Source of the DNA: an uncultured Massilia sp.
Lineage (GTDB): Bacteria > Pseudomonadota > Gammaproteobacteria > Burkholderiales > Burkholderiaceae
Assembly (NCBI GenBank): GCA_946886065.1
Contig: CAMPHU010000271.1
Span: 1-5,947 of the forward strand
Direction: 5' to 3'
Length of the DNA stretch: 5,947 nt
The notes beneath the pieces were generated by a model. The model made no database searches and had not been told where the DNA came from. It worked only from the letters and a program-made list of their open reading frames with translations. Both the position numbers and the translations under genes were made by a program. Shown piece by piece: positions 1 through 5,947 of this stretch (its first letter is position 1; each line of letters starts with the position of its first letter).

Positions 1-755
1 TTGGCGCCCGACGAACCGGCCAGGCGGACGGTCGAGGTCGATGCGTTCTGCTCGTGGTCCGCGTGCAGGATCAGGATGCGGTCCAGGGCGCGCACCAGCA
101 CGTCGTTGACCTTGTACTCTTCGCACGGGTTGGCGAACATCATGTGCATGAAGTTCGCGCTGTACGACAGGTCGTTGCGCGGGTACATGAAGGGCTGGCC
201 GATCGAGTACTTGTAGGCCATGGCGACCAGGGTCGGCAGCTTGGCGATCAGGCGGATGGCCGAGATTTCACGCTGCTTGGCGTCGTTGATGTCCAGCGAG
301 TCGTGGTAGAACGAGGCCAGCGCGCCGACCGTGCCGACCAGGACCGACATCGGGTGGGCGTCGCGGCGGAAGCCGCGGAAGAAGAACTGCATCTGCTCGT
401 GCACCATGGTGTGCTTGGTCACGGTGTCGGTGAAGGTCTTCTTCTGCTCCGCGTTCGGCAGTTCGCCGTTCAGCAGCAGGTAGCAGGTTTCGAGGAAGTC
501 GCAGTTGACGGCCAGTTGCTCGATCGGGTAGCCGCGGTACAGCAGCTCGCCCTTGTCACCGTCGATGTAGGTGATGCTCGAGTTGCACGAGGCGGTCGAC
601 ATGAAGCCAGGATCGTAGGTGAACTTGCCGGTCTGGCCGTACAGCTTGCGGATGTCGATGACGTCCGGGCCGATGGTGCCCTTGTAGATCGGCATGTCGA
701 CCGACGGGCTGCCGTCCGAGAACGACAGGGTGGCTTTGGTATCAGAGATGTTCAT
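1..755 (-). CDS. gltA: Citrate synthase, N-terminal 251 codons (partial, 3' end outside window)
   Basis: Citrate synthase condenses oxaloacetate with acetyl-CoA to citrate, the entry step of the TCA cycle, in the cytoplasm. Translation from the ATG at 755 gives [16 protein letters not shown] and stays open to the window edge. Recognisable type II GltA blocks are the region around residues 48-95 ([20 protein letters not shown], then [12 protein letters not shown]), [11 protein letters not shown] (136-146), and the conserved [17 protein letters not shown] (228-244), whose H231 and H234 match the substrate-site histidines near 226/229 of E. coli GltA. The family is about 430 residues, so roughly 180 C-terminal residues, including the catalytic His and Asp, are missing only because the window ends. 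A good Shine-Dalgarno (AAGGAAG, 766-760) supports this start. It lies 57 bp after sdhE on the same strand and is probably co-transcribed with it. The 57-bp gap is AT-rich but has no convincing promoter of its own. Confidence 0.98.
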   Translation of the reverse strand, partial: MNISDTKATLSFSDGSPSVDMPIYKGTIGPDVIDIRKLYGQTGKFTYDPGFMSTASCNSSITYIDGDKGELLYRGYPIEQLAVNCDFLETCYLLLNGELPNAEQKKTFTDTVTKHTMVHEQMQFFFRGFRRDAHPMSVLVGTVGALASFYHDSLDINDAKQREISAIRLIAKLPTLVAMAYKYSIGQPFMYPRNDLSYSANFMHMMFANPCEEYKVNDVLVRALDRILILHADHEQNASTSTVRLAGSSGA

Positions 756-812
756 GGCACTTCCTTCTATGGGAGTGGAGTCTACAAAATTAAAACGAAA
801 CCTCGGTTCCGC

Positions 813-1079
813 TCACGCTTGCCGCAAGCGCGCCAGCAAGGCGCGCACATGCGGCAGGTCGACCTCGCCTTCGGGCTCGGCGCGCCCCAGCAGCAGATCC
901 ATCAGCGGGTTGTCCGCCAGGTCCAGCAAGCGGGTCAGCGCATCGACCTCCTCGTCGCTCAGGTCCACTTCGTGTGCGTCCAGGAAGCGCGTGAGGATCA
1001 GGTCGTTCTCGAGCAAGCCCCGGCGCGCGCGCCAACGCAGGCGGGCACGGTTGGCTGGGTCGGATTGATGCGTTTTCAC
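813..1079 (-). CDS. sdhE: FAD assembly factor SdhE (succinate dehydrogenase flavinylation factor)
   Basis: This is a small cytoplasmic protein of 88 residues, the usual size for the SdhE/YgfY/SDHAF2 family (DUF339), which promotes covalent attachment of FAD to the flavoprotein subunit SdhA. The family signature RGxxE is present as RGLLE at residues 20-24, preceded by RARLRWRAR and followed by NDLILTRFL, the standard layout. The start is a GTG at 1079. No ATG, GTG or TTG occurs in frame just upstream, and the alignment of the RGxxE motif near residue 20 fits this start. Only a weak Shine-Dalgarno is seen (GGACTCT just upstream), so translation may be modest, which would suit an assembly factor. 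It lies 147 bp after sdhB and 57 bp before gltA. A candidate promoter with 17-bp spacing sits 24 bp upstream of the start, so sdhE-gltA may also be transcribed independently of sdhCDAB. Confidence 0.96.
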   Translation of the reverse strand: MKTHQSDPANRARLRWRARRGLLENDLILTRFLDAHEVDLSDEEVDALTRLLDLADNPLMDLLLGRAEPEGEVDLPHVRALLARLRQA

Positions 1080-1103
1080 ACTAGAGTCCGTTGTTGGGTC
1101 AAC

Positions 1104-1132
1104 ACTATACTCCGGCTGCCCGGGATTGGCAG
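1104..1132 (-). promoter_or_regulatory. Candidate sigma70-type promoter for sdhE-gltA
   Basis: On the minus strand CTGCCA (1132-1127; 4 of 6 bases match TTGACA) and TATAGT (1109-1104; 5 of 6 match TATAAT) are separated by exactly 17 bp. Transcription would begin near 1097, about 18 nt before the sdhE GTG. It lies just after the hairpin that follows sdhB, consistent with a separate sdhE-gltA transcription unit. It was found by eye and has no experimental support. Confidence 0.45.
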
Positions 1133-1152
1133 TACGGTACTTTTACTGTATT

Positions 1153-1171
1153 TGCGGCAAATTTGGCCGCA
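1153..1171. repeat. Short inverted repeat in the sdhB-sdhE gap
   Basis: Arms TGCGGC (1153-1158) and GCCGCA (1166-1171) flank AAATTTG, giving a 6-bp GC-rich dyad around an AT core. It lies between the dispersed-repeat-like hairpin and the candidate sdhE promoter, just upstream of that promoter's -35. It could be a protein-binding dyad or a small RNA hairpin, or it could be chance. Confidence 0.3.
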
Positions 1172-1186
1172 TTTGCACCTACATCA

Positions 1187-1218
1187 TTCGTCGTTCCCGC
1201 AAAGGCGGGAACGACGAA
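1187..1218. repeat. REP-like hairpin after sdhB (dispersed betaproteobacterial repeat type)
   Basis: There are two perfect 14-bp complementary arms, TTCGTCGTTCCCGC (1187-1200) and GCGGGAACGACGAA (1205-1218), with a 4-base AAAG loop. The symmetry continues outward as CAT/ATG with one bulged base. The core TTCCCGC...GCGGGAA is the style of small dispersed palindromes scattered between genes in many betaproteobacteria, and translating it gives the spurious VVPAFAGTT-type peptide typical of such repeats. It begins 8 bp after the sdhB stop codon. It has no T-run on either side, so it is not a textbook intrinsic terminator, but it could stabilise the 3' end of sdhCDAB mRNA or attenuate read-through into sdhE-gltA. 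Only one copy is in this window, so the dispersed-repeat status is inferred from sequence style. Confidence 0.75.
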
Positions 1219-1226
1219 ATGGCGGC

Positions 1227-1937
1227 TTAGATCGCGCGGCGGACCAGCAATTCCTTGATCTTGCCGATCGCCTTGTTCGGATTCAGGCCCTTCGGGCACA
1301 CGTCCGTGCAATTCATGATCGAGTGGCAGCGGAACAGGCGGTACGGGTCTTCCAGGTTGTCCAGGCGCTCGGCGGTGGCTTCGTCGCGCGAGTCGGCGAT
1401 GAAGCGGTAGGCCTGCAGCAGGCCGGCCGGGCCGACGAACTTGTCCGGGTTCCACCAGAACGACGGGCAGGAAGTCGAGCAGCAGGCGCACAGGATGCAC
1501 TCGTACAGGCCGTCGAGCTCTTCGCGCTCTTCCGGCGATTGCAGGCGTTCTTTCTCCGGCTTGATCGACTCGTTGATCAGGTAAGGCTTGATCGAGTGGT
1601 ACTGCTTGAAGAACTGGGTCATGTCCACGATCAGGTCGCGGATGACCGGCAGGCCCGGCAGCGGGCGCAGCACGATCGGCTGGCTCAGTTCGTTCAGGTT
1701 GGTGGTGCAGGCCAGGCCGTTCTTGCCGTTGATGTTCATTGCGTCCGAACCGCACACGCCTTCGCGGCAGGAGCGGCGCAGGGCCAGCGAGTCATCGACG
1801 TCGGACTTGATGCGCTGCAGGACGTCCAGCAGCATCTTGTCGGTGTCTTGCAGCTCGACGGTCACGTCTTGCATGTAAGGCTTCGTATCCTTGTCCGGAT
1901 CGTAGCGGTAAATCTTCAGTTGGACGGTGCGTGCCAT
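1227..1937 (-). CDS. sdhB: Succinate dehydrogenase iron-sulfur subunit
   Basis: SdhB carries electrons from the SdhA flavin to quinone in respiratory complex II on the cytoplasmic face of the inner membrane. The 236 residues match the family's usual length. The N-terminal ferredoxin domain holds the [2Fe-2S] ligands in [10 protein letters not shown] (C57, C62, D65; an Asp ligand as in E. coli) and C77 in GLACTT. The C-terminal domain has [12 protein letters not shown] (C147, C150, C153, C157) and [17 protein letters not shown] (C204, C210, C214), supplying the [4Fe-4S] and [3Fe-4S] clusters. W161/W162 and H205 correspond to residues near the quinone site in E. coli (W163/W164, H207). The ATG at 1937 is preceded by ACAGG about 7 nt upstream, a moderate Shine-Dalgarno. 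The gene follows sdhA after 48 bp, a gap that carries a strong hairpin. All key ligands are intact. Confidence 0.99.
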   Translation of the reverse strand: MARTVQLKIYRYDPDKDTKPYMQDVTVELQDTDKMLLDVLQRIKSDVDDSLALRRSCREGVCGSDAMNINGKNGLACTTNLNELSQPIVLRPLPGLPVIRDLIVDMTQFFKQYHSIKPYLINESIKPEKERLQSPEEREELDGLYECILCACCSTSCPSFWWNPDKFVGPAGLLQAYRFIADSRDEATAERLDNLEDPYRLFRCHSIMNCTDVCPKGLNPNKAIGKIKELLVRRAI

Positions 1938-1954
1938 GTTTTTACCTGTCTTCT

Positions 1955-1977
1955 AAACCGGGGCCCTGCCCCGGTTT
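1955..1977 (-). promoter_or_regulatory. Strong hairpin between sdhA and sdhB
   Basis: Perfect 10-bp arms AAACCGGGGC (1955-1964) and GCCCCGGTTT (1968-1977) with a 3-base loop fill nearly half of the 48-bp sdhA-sdhB gap. It lies 8 bp after the sdhA stop and about 10 nt before the sdhB Shine-Dalgarno. In the mRNA it would be a very stable stem. The U-run is only three bases and is followed by AGAAGAC, so full termination is unlikely; partial attenuation, RNase protection or translational coupling control are more likely roles. The structure is directly visible; the role is inferred. Confidence 0.6.
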
Positions 1978-1985
1978 CGTCAATA

Positions 1986-3764
<1,779 letters not shown>

Positions 3765-3766
3765 GA

Positions 3767-4135
3767 TTACACGCTCCAGAGAATTTGCACGGTCCAGGCG
3801 GCGCAGGCGATCAGCCAGAGAATCGTCGCCAACTGCAGAAGCAGGCGCACGCCTGCCGGCTTGATGTAGTCCATCCAGATGTCACGGATGCCGACCCAAG
3901 CGTGGTAGAACAGGCCGAACAGGGTGACCAGCGAGAACAGCTTGAACCACTGCGTCGCGAACAGGCCAGCCCAGCCTTCATAGGTGAAATTCTGGCCGGT
4001 CAGGAACATGACCAGCAGGATGACGGTGTAGACGGCCATGACGATGGCGGTGACGCGCTGCGCCAGCCAGTCCTTGACGCCGTAGTGGGCGCCGACGACG
4101 AGGCGGCGCGGGCCGATATTATTCTTGGTTGCCAT
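3767..4135 (-). CDS. sdhD: Succinate dehydrogenase membrane anchor subunit
   Basis: SdhD is one of the two hydrophobic subunits that anchor complex II in the inner membrane and form the heme b and quinone sites. The 122-residue product has three predicted membrane segments at about residues 25-46, 64-85 and 97-118, the expected number. FYHAWVGIRDIWMDYIKP is the family signature: H78 corresponds to the E. coli SdhD heme ligand H71, and D89-Y90 to the quinone-site D82-Y83. The ATG start lies 3 bp after the sdhC stop, with GGAG (4150-4147) upstream inside sdhC. The stop is 2 bp from the sdhA GTG, so sdhC-D-A are very tightly packed and probably translationally coupled. SdhD is poorly conserved in general, so position and motif together make the call. 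Confidence 0.96.
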   Translation of the reverse strand: MATKNNIGPRRLVVGAHYGVKDWLAQRVTAIVMAVYTVILLVMFLTGQNFTYEGWAGLFATQWFKLFSLVTLFGLFYHAWVGIRDIWMDYIKPAGVRLLLQLATILWLIACAAWTVQILWSV

Positions 4136-4138
4136 GGT

Positions 4139-4564
4139 TTAAAACACTCCGAACAGTTTCAGGCCGACCAGCGCGGTCAGGGCCAGGCTCACGACCAGCA
4201 CCCAGCGTGCGGTCTTTTGCGCAGCGTCCTTGTCCAGGGCCAGGTGGTTGTCCATGAACAGGTGGCGAACGCCGGCGGTGAAGTGGTGCAGGTAGGCCCA
4301 GGACAGGCCCAGCAGGATGATCTTGACGAACACGTTGCTCATGATGCCGCGGAAGTGCTCGAACGAGGTCTCCGACAGCAGGCTTTCCTGCAGCAGGTAC
4401 AGCAGGAACGGCAGCATCAGGAACAACCCGGCGCCGCTGATGCGGTGCAGGATCGACACGATGGCCGACGGCGGCATGCGATATTTGCCAGTAATATCAC
4501 CAATGCCAATATTGCGGAACTCCGGCCGCCCTTTTTTTGCAGCTTCTCTCACGGCTTCGGACAT
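4139..4564 (-). CDS. sdhC: Succinate dehydrogenase cytochrome b556 subunit
   Basis: SdhC is the cytochrome b subunit of complex II, embedded in the inner membrane with SdhD. The 141-residue protein has about 35 hydrophilic N-terminal residues followed by three membrane segments at about 38-58, 74-95 and 119-140. SILHRISGAGLF carries S37 and R41, equivalent to the E. coli quinone-site S27 and R31. HHFTAGVRHLFMD carries H94, equivalent to the heme b ligand H84. The N-terminal extension (MSEAVREAAKKGRPEFRNIG) is somewhat longer than in E. coli but usual for this branch. The ATG start is fixed by a near-perfect Shine-Dalgarno. It is the first gene of the sdh operon, 254 bp downstream of gntR on the same strand, behind a candidate promoter. 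Confidence 0.98.
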   Translation of the reverse strand: MSEAVREAAKKGRPEFRNIGIGDITGKYRMPPSAIVSILHRISGAGLFLMLPFLLYLLQESLLSETSFEHFRGIMSNVFVKIILLGLSWAYLHHFTAGVRHLFMDNHLALDKDAAQKTARWVLVVSLALTALVGLKLFGVF

Positions 4565-4568
4565 ACAA

Positions 4569-4578
4569 CACCTCCCTT
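4569..4578 (-). promoter_or_regulatory. Very strong sdhC ribosome binding site
   Basis: AAGGGAGGTG on the minus strand is almost fully complementary to the 16S anti-Shine-Dalgarno and lies 4 nt upstream of the sdhC ATG. It is much stronger than the sites of sdhD, sdhB or sdhE and sets the start at 4564. The sequence across it (4576-4587) also resembles a spaced version of the operator palindrome upstream of gntR. Confidence 0.85.
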
Positions 4579-4710
4579 ATGACGACAAATTTTTAGTGAA
4601 CCCTTCATTTTCACCGATTTTGTGACCGGGTCCAACACGCTGCTGTGCAGCATTGCGGGACACCTTGCGTCGAACCGGGTCAATGTCCGTCGCTTACCCA
4701 AAACCAACAT

Positions 4711-4739
4711 ATTTTAATCGCATCAAGCGATCGTTGCAG
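4711..4739 (-). promoter_or_regulatory. Candidate sdhCDAB promoter with a dyad in its spacer
   Basis: TAAAAT (4716-4711, 5 of 6 match to TATAAT) is the best -10 hexamer in the gntR-sdhC gap. A weak -35, CTGCAA (4739-4734, 3 of 6), lies 17 bp upstream. Transcription would begin near 4704, leaving a 5' leader of about 140 nt. The spacer contains ATCGC-N5-GCGAT (4717-4731), a 15-bp dyad in a position where a repressor or activator could act. The weak -35 would suit an activated promoter. Found by eye, no experimental support. Confidence 0.4.
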
Positions 4740-4763
4740 CAGCCCGCTCAGGATTGCTGCAAA

Positions 4764-4802
4764 GCCAACCGGGCTCGTCCAGAGGGGCGAAACCCGGTTG
4801 GC
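4764..4802 (-). terminator. Hairpin downstream of gntR, possible terminator
   Basis: Arms GCCAACCGGG (4764-4773) and CCCGGTTGGC (4793-4802) are perfectly complementary over 10 bp, and the 19-base interior can extend the stem with CTCG/TTCG-type pairs. It begins 16 bp after the gntR stop codon. On the minus strand it is followed by only CTTTG, so the U-run is weak. It probably limits gntR read-through into sdhC, but could be a leaky terminator leaving some gntR-sdh co-transcription. Confidence 0.5.
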
Positions 4803-4818
4803 GTGTGTCTTTACACCG

Positions 4819-5583
4819 TCACGACAGCTCGTTCAGGTAGTGGTGCTGCGCGGTCGAGTACAGCCCGCGCCGCAGCTCGACGGCCTTGTCGCCATAGGTA
4901 AACGAGACCCGCTCCGCGCACAGCAGCGGCGTGCCTTCGGCCACCTTCAGGAACTCGCTGGCCGAGGCGTCGGCGGCCACCGCGCGGATCTTTTCGCTCG
5001 CGCGGATCATGCGGGTGCCGAACTCGGACTCGAACAGGCCGTACATCGGCCCCTTGTATTCCGCCAGCCGCTCCGCGCTCAGCCCCTTGAACAGCTGGCC
5101 CGGCAGCCACAGCTCTTCCAGGATGGTCGGCTCGCCCTCGAAGGACTGGATCCGCTTGATATACACGACCGCATCGCCCGACTTGAGTTCCAGCAGGCGC
5201 GCGACCTCGGCCGGCGCACGGATGCGCTTGACTTCGACGAAGCGGCTTTCGGGATGGTGGGGGACGCCCTCGTCGGGCATCAGGCGCAGGAAGCGGAAGT
5301 GGGCGCGCTCCTCGGCGTGGGTGGCGACGAAGGTGCCCTTGCCCTGGCGGCGCACCACCAGGTTCTCGGCCGCCAGCTCGTCGATGGCCTTGCGCACCGT
5401 GCCTTGGCTGACCTTGAAGCGCCCCGCCAGCTCGACTTCGCTGGGCATCAGCTCGCCCGGTTTCCACTCGCCCGATTGCAGGCTTTGGGTGATCAGGGCC
5501 TTGATCTGCTGGTACAGCGGCCGGAACGAAGGCGATGCGCTGCCGGCGGGATCGCTGGCCTGGTTGGTCGGGACGGGGTTCAT
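4819..5583 (-). CDS. GntR family (HutC/UTRA type) transcriptional regulator
   Basis: This is a DNA-binding regulator of 254 residues. The winged helix-turn-helix spans about residues 21-86: RPLYQQIKALI, then LMPSEVELAGRFKVSQGTVR (recognition helix near 59-70) and the wing RRQGKGTFV. The remainder (about 95-250) looks like a UTRA ligand-binding domain, as in HutC-type GntR proteins: RFVEVKRIRAPAEVARLLEL, then YIKRIQSFEGEPTILEELWLPG. I chose the ATG at 5583 because the protein family begins close to the wHTH; an in-frame GTG at 5637 would add 18 residues (MRGFRTGRCC...) that look non-coding and would begin 6 bp from the operator palindrome. The Shine-Dalgarno is poor. It is divergent from mdh and precedes sdhCDAB on the same strand, so regulation of these TCA genes and itself is likely. 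The ligand cannot be told from sequence; a TCA intermediate or related carboxylate is only a guess. Confidence 0.93.
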   Translation of the reverse strand: MNPVPTNQASDPAGSASPSFRPLYQQIKALITQSLQSGEWKPGELMPSEVELAGRFKVSQGTVRKAIDELAAENLVVRRQGKGTFVATHAEERAHFRFLRLMPDEGVPHHPESRFVEVKRIRAPAEVARLLELKSGDAVVYIKRIQSFEGEPTILEELWLPGQLFKGLSAERLAEYKGPMYGLFESEFGTRMIRASEKIRAVAADASASEFLKVAEGTPLLCAERVSFTYGDKAVELRRGLYSTAQHHYLNELS

Positions 5584-5642
5584 AGACCACGATTTCACCA
5601 CAAAAGTGCAACACCGTCCAGTGCGGAAGCCCCTCACACATG

Positions 5643-5658
5643 TGTCTTATATAAGACA
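5643..5658. promoter_or_regulatory. Perfect 16-bp palindrome, likely GntR operator
   Basis: TGTCTTATATAAGACA is its own reverse complement. The symmetry continues outward after one mismatch as CAT/ATG, so 11 of 12 base pairs are symmetric over 5639-5662. It is AT-rich in a GC-rich genome and lies 59 bp upstream of the gntR ATG in the mdh-gntR divergent gap, overlapping the predicted gntR start of transcription and adjoining the -35 of the candidate mdh promoter. GntR-family dimers bind palindromes of this kind, often next to their own gene. Binding by this particular regulator is inferred. Confidence 0.8.
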
Positions 5659-5659
5659 T

Positions 5660-5688
5660 ATGATATGAATTGACTGATGGAACGGCAG
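5660..5688 (-). promoter_or_regulatory. Candidate gntR promoter
   Basis: On the minus strand TATCAT (5665-5660, 5 of 6 match to the -10) is 17 bp from CTGCCG (5688-5683, only 3 of 6 match to the -35). Transcription would start near 5653, inside the palindrome, which would allow autorepression. An alternative -10, TATAAG, lies within the palindrome itself, but with no good -35. Weak by-eye prediction. Confidence 0.35.
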
Positions 5689-5699
5689 AGGAGTACACT
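5670..5699 (+). promoter_or_regulatory. Candidate distal mdh promoter (P1)
   Basis: TTGACT (5670-5675, 5 of 6) and TACACT (5694-5699, 4 of 6) are separated by 18 bp on the plus strand. The -35 begins 12 bp from the edge of the operator palindrome, so a bound regulator could affect it. Transcription would begin near 5706, giving a leader of about 163 nt to the mdh ATG. Confidence 0.4.
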
Positions 5700-5781
5700 C
5701 GCGGTCGACCAGGCGTCCGTTCTTGCTCTTATGGTACGCGCGCGACACCTGTCTCACGGGCCGGATCGAGGATGGCGCTTT

Positions 5782-5790
5782 TGGTATCAT
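5782..5790 (+). promoter_or_regulatory. Candidate extended -10 promoter for mdh (P2)
   Basis: TGGTATCAT fits the TGn-TATAAT extended -10 form (5 of 6 in the hexamer) on the plus strand, with no recognisable -35. It would start transcription near 5797, about 72 nt before the mdh ATG. It sits directly before the ruvC-like stretch. Confidence 0.35.
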
Positions 5791-5809
5791 TGCAGTTTTC
5801 CCTGACAGG

Positions 5810-5836
5810 CGTATCCTCGGCATCGACCCGGGCACC
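5810..5836 (+). other. Short stretch resembling the start of ruvC, upstream of mdh
   Basis: In the frame beginning CGT at 5810 the sequence reads RILGIDPGT, the hallmark N-terminal strand of the Holliday junction resolvase RuvC, whose proteins usually begin MRILGIDPG followed by a variable residue. The codon in the initiator position is AGG rather than ATG, and the similarity stops after the T, continuing [12 protein letters not shown] with no RuvC character, then overlapping mdh out of frame. It is therefore not a functional ruvC. It may be a remnant or a captured promoter/start fragment, or chance. Confidence 0.3.
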
Positions 5837-5868
5837 GACCGTTTTCATTCCCACTTTGGAGATTCATC

Positions 5869-5947
5869 ATGGCTAAAAACCCAATGCGCGTTGCCGTCAC
5901 CGGCGCGGCCGGCCAGATCGGCTATTCCCTGCTGTTCCGCATCGCCA
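5869..5947 (+). CDS. mdh: Malate dehydrogenase (NAD-dependent), N-terminal 26 codons (partial)
   Basis: Malate dehydrogenase interconverts malate and oxaloacetate with NAD in the cytoplasm, supplying the oxaloacetate used by citrate synthase. Only the first 26 codons are in the window. They begin [20 protein letters not shown] and continue LLFRIA, a distinctive N-terminus of the bacterial Mdh group with the nucleotide-binding GxxGxxG motif at residues 12-18 (GAAGQIG). The ATG at 5869 has GGAGA (5858-5862) six bases upstream, a good Shine-Dalgarno. The gene is divergent from gntR across a 285-bp gap holding the operator palindrome and two candidate promoters. The rest of the gene lies outside the window. 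Confidence 0.95.
   Translation, partial: MAKNPMRVAVTGAAGQIGYSLLFRIA

Noticed and set aside
756..812. Separate gltA promoter in the AT-rich sdhE-gltA gap (TTTAAT at 794-789)
   Set aside because: No acceptable -35 hexamer at 16-18 bp spacing was found; AT-richness alone is not enough.
1105..1755. A minus-strand frame overlapping sdhB that ends through the hairpin, containing VVPAFAGTT
   Set aside because: Out-of-frame with sdhB; the peptide is the familiar spurious translation of the dispersed palindrome, not a protein.
4549..4710. A 53-codon minus-strand frame in the sdhC leader (begins MLVLGKRRTL) whose stop overlaps the sdhC start
   Set aside because: No Shine-Dalgarno, its ATG lies before the predicted transcription start, and the composition looks non-coding; probably chance.
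5584..5637. N-terminal extension of GntR from the GTG at 5637
   Set aside because: The 18 extra residues (MRGFRTGRCC...) are unlike the family, and the start would sit 6 bp from the operator; the ATG at 5583 fits better despite a poor Shine-Dalgarno.
4645..5673. A 342-codon plus-strand frame opposite gntR
   Set aside because: Antisense shadow of the GntR coding region; composition is typical of the complementary strand and no recognisable domain is present.

Overview
The window is a TCA-cycle and respiratory gene cluster from a high-GC Gram-negative bacterium. Protein motifs and gene order (mdh / gntR-sdhCDAB-sdhE-gltA) fit a betaproteobacterium, probably Burkholderiales and plausibly an Oxalobacteraceae/Massilia-type genome. 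That placement is an inference from recognised protein style and synteny; no search was run.

Layout: almost everything is on the minus strand, so the transcriptional order runs from right to left. At the far right, mdh (malate dehydrogenase, only its first 26 codons present) points out of the window on the plus strand. Divergent from it is a GntR/HutC-type regulator with an N-terminal winged helix and a C-terminal UTRA-type ligand domain. The 285-bp gap between them holds a perfect 16-bp palindrome (TGTCTTATATAAGACA), the best operator candidate in the window, and promoter-like elements in both directions. Downstream of gntR come a hairpin, a 254-bp gap with a candidate sdhC promoter and a very strong Shine-Dalgarno, then the tightly packed sdhC-sdhD-sdhA (gaps of 3 and 2 bp), a 48-bp gap containing a strong hairpin, and sdhB. 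After sdhB, a 147-bp gap carries a dispersed-repeat-like hairpin and a candidate internal promoter, followed by sdhE (flavinylation factor for SdhA) and gltA (citrate synthase, first 251 codons, cut by the window edge).

How it works together: GltA and Mdh catalyse neighbouring TCA steps (oxaloacetate to citrate, malate to oxaloacetate). SdhCDAB is respiratory complex II, oxidising succinate and reducing quinone, and SdhE is needed for covalent FAD attachment to SdhA. The GntR regulator between the two arms is a natural candidate local TCA-cycle regulator.

Novelty: the genes are conserved and intact as far as seen, and I find no undescribed multi-gene system. The points worth a second look are regulatory: the operator palindrome, a dyad inside the sdhC promoter spacer, the intercistronic hairpins, and a short stretch upstream of mdh that reads like the start of ruvC.
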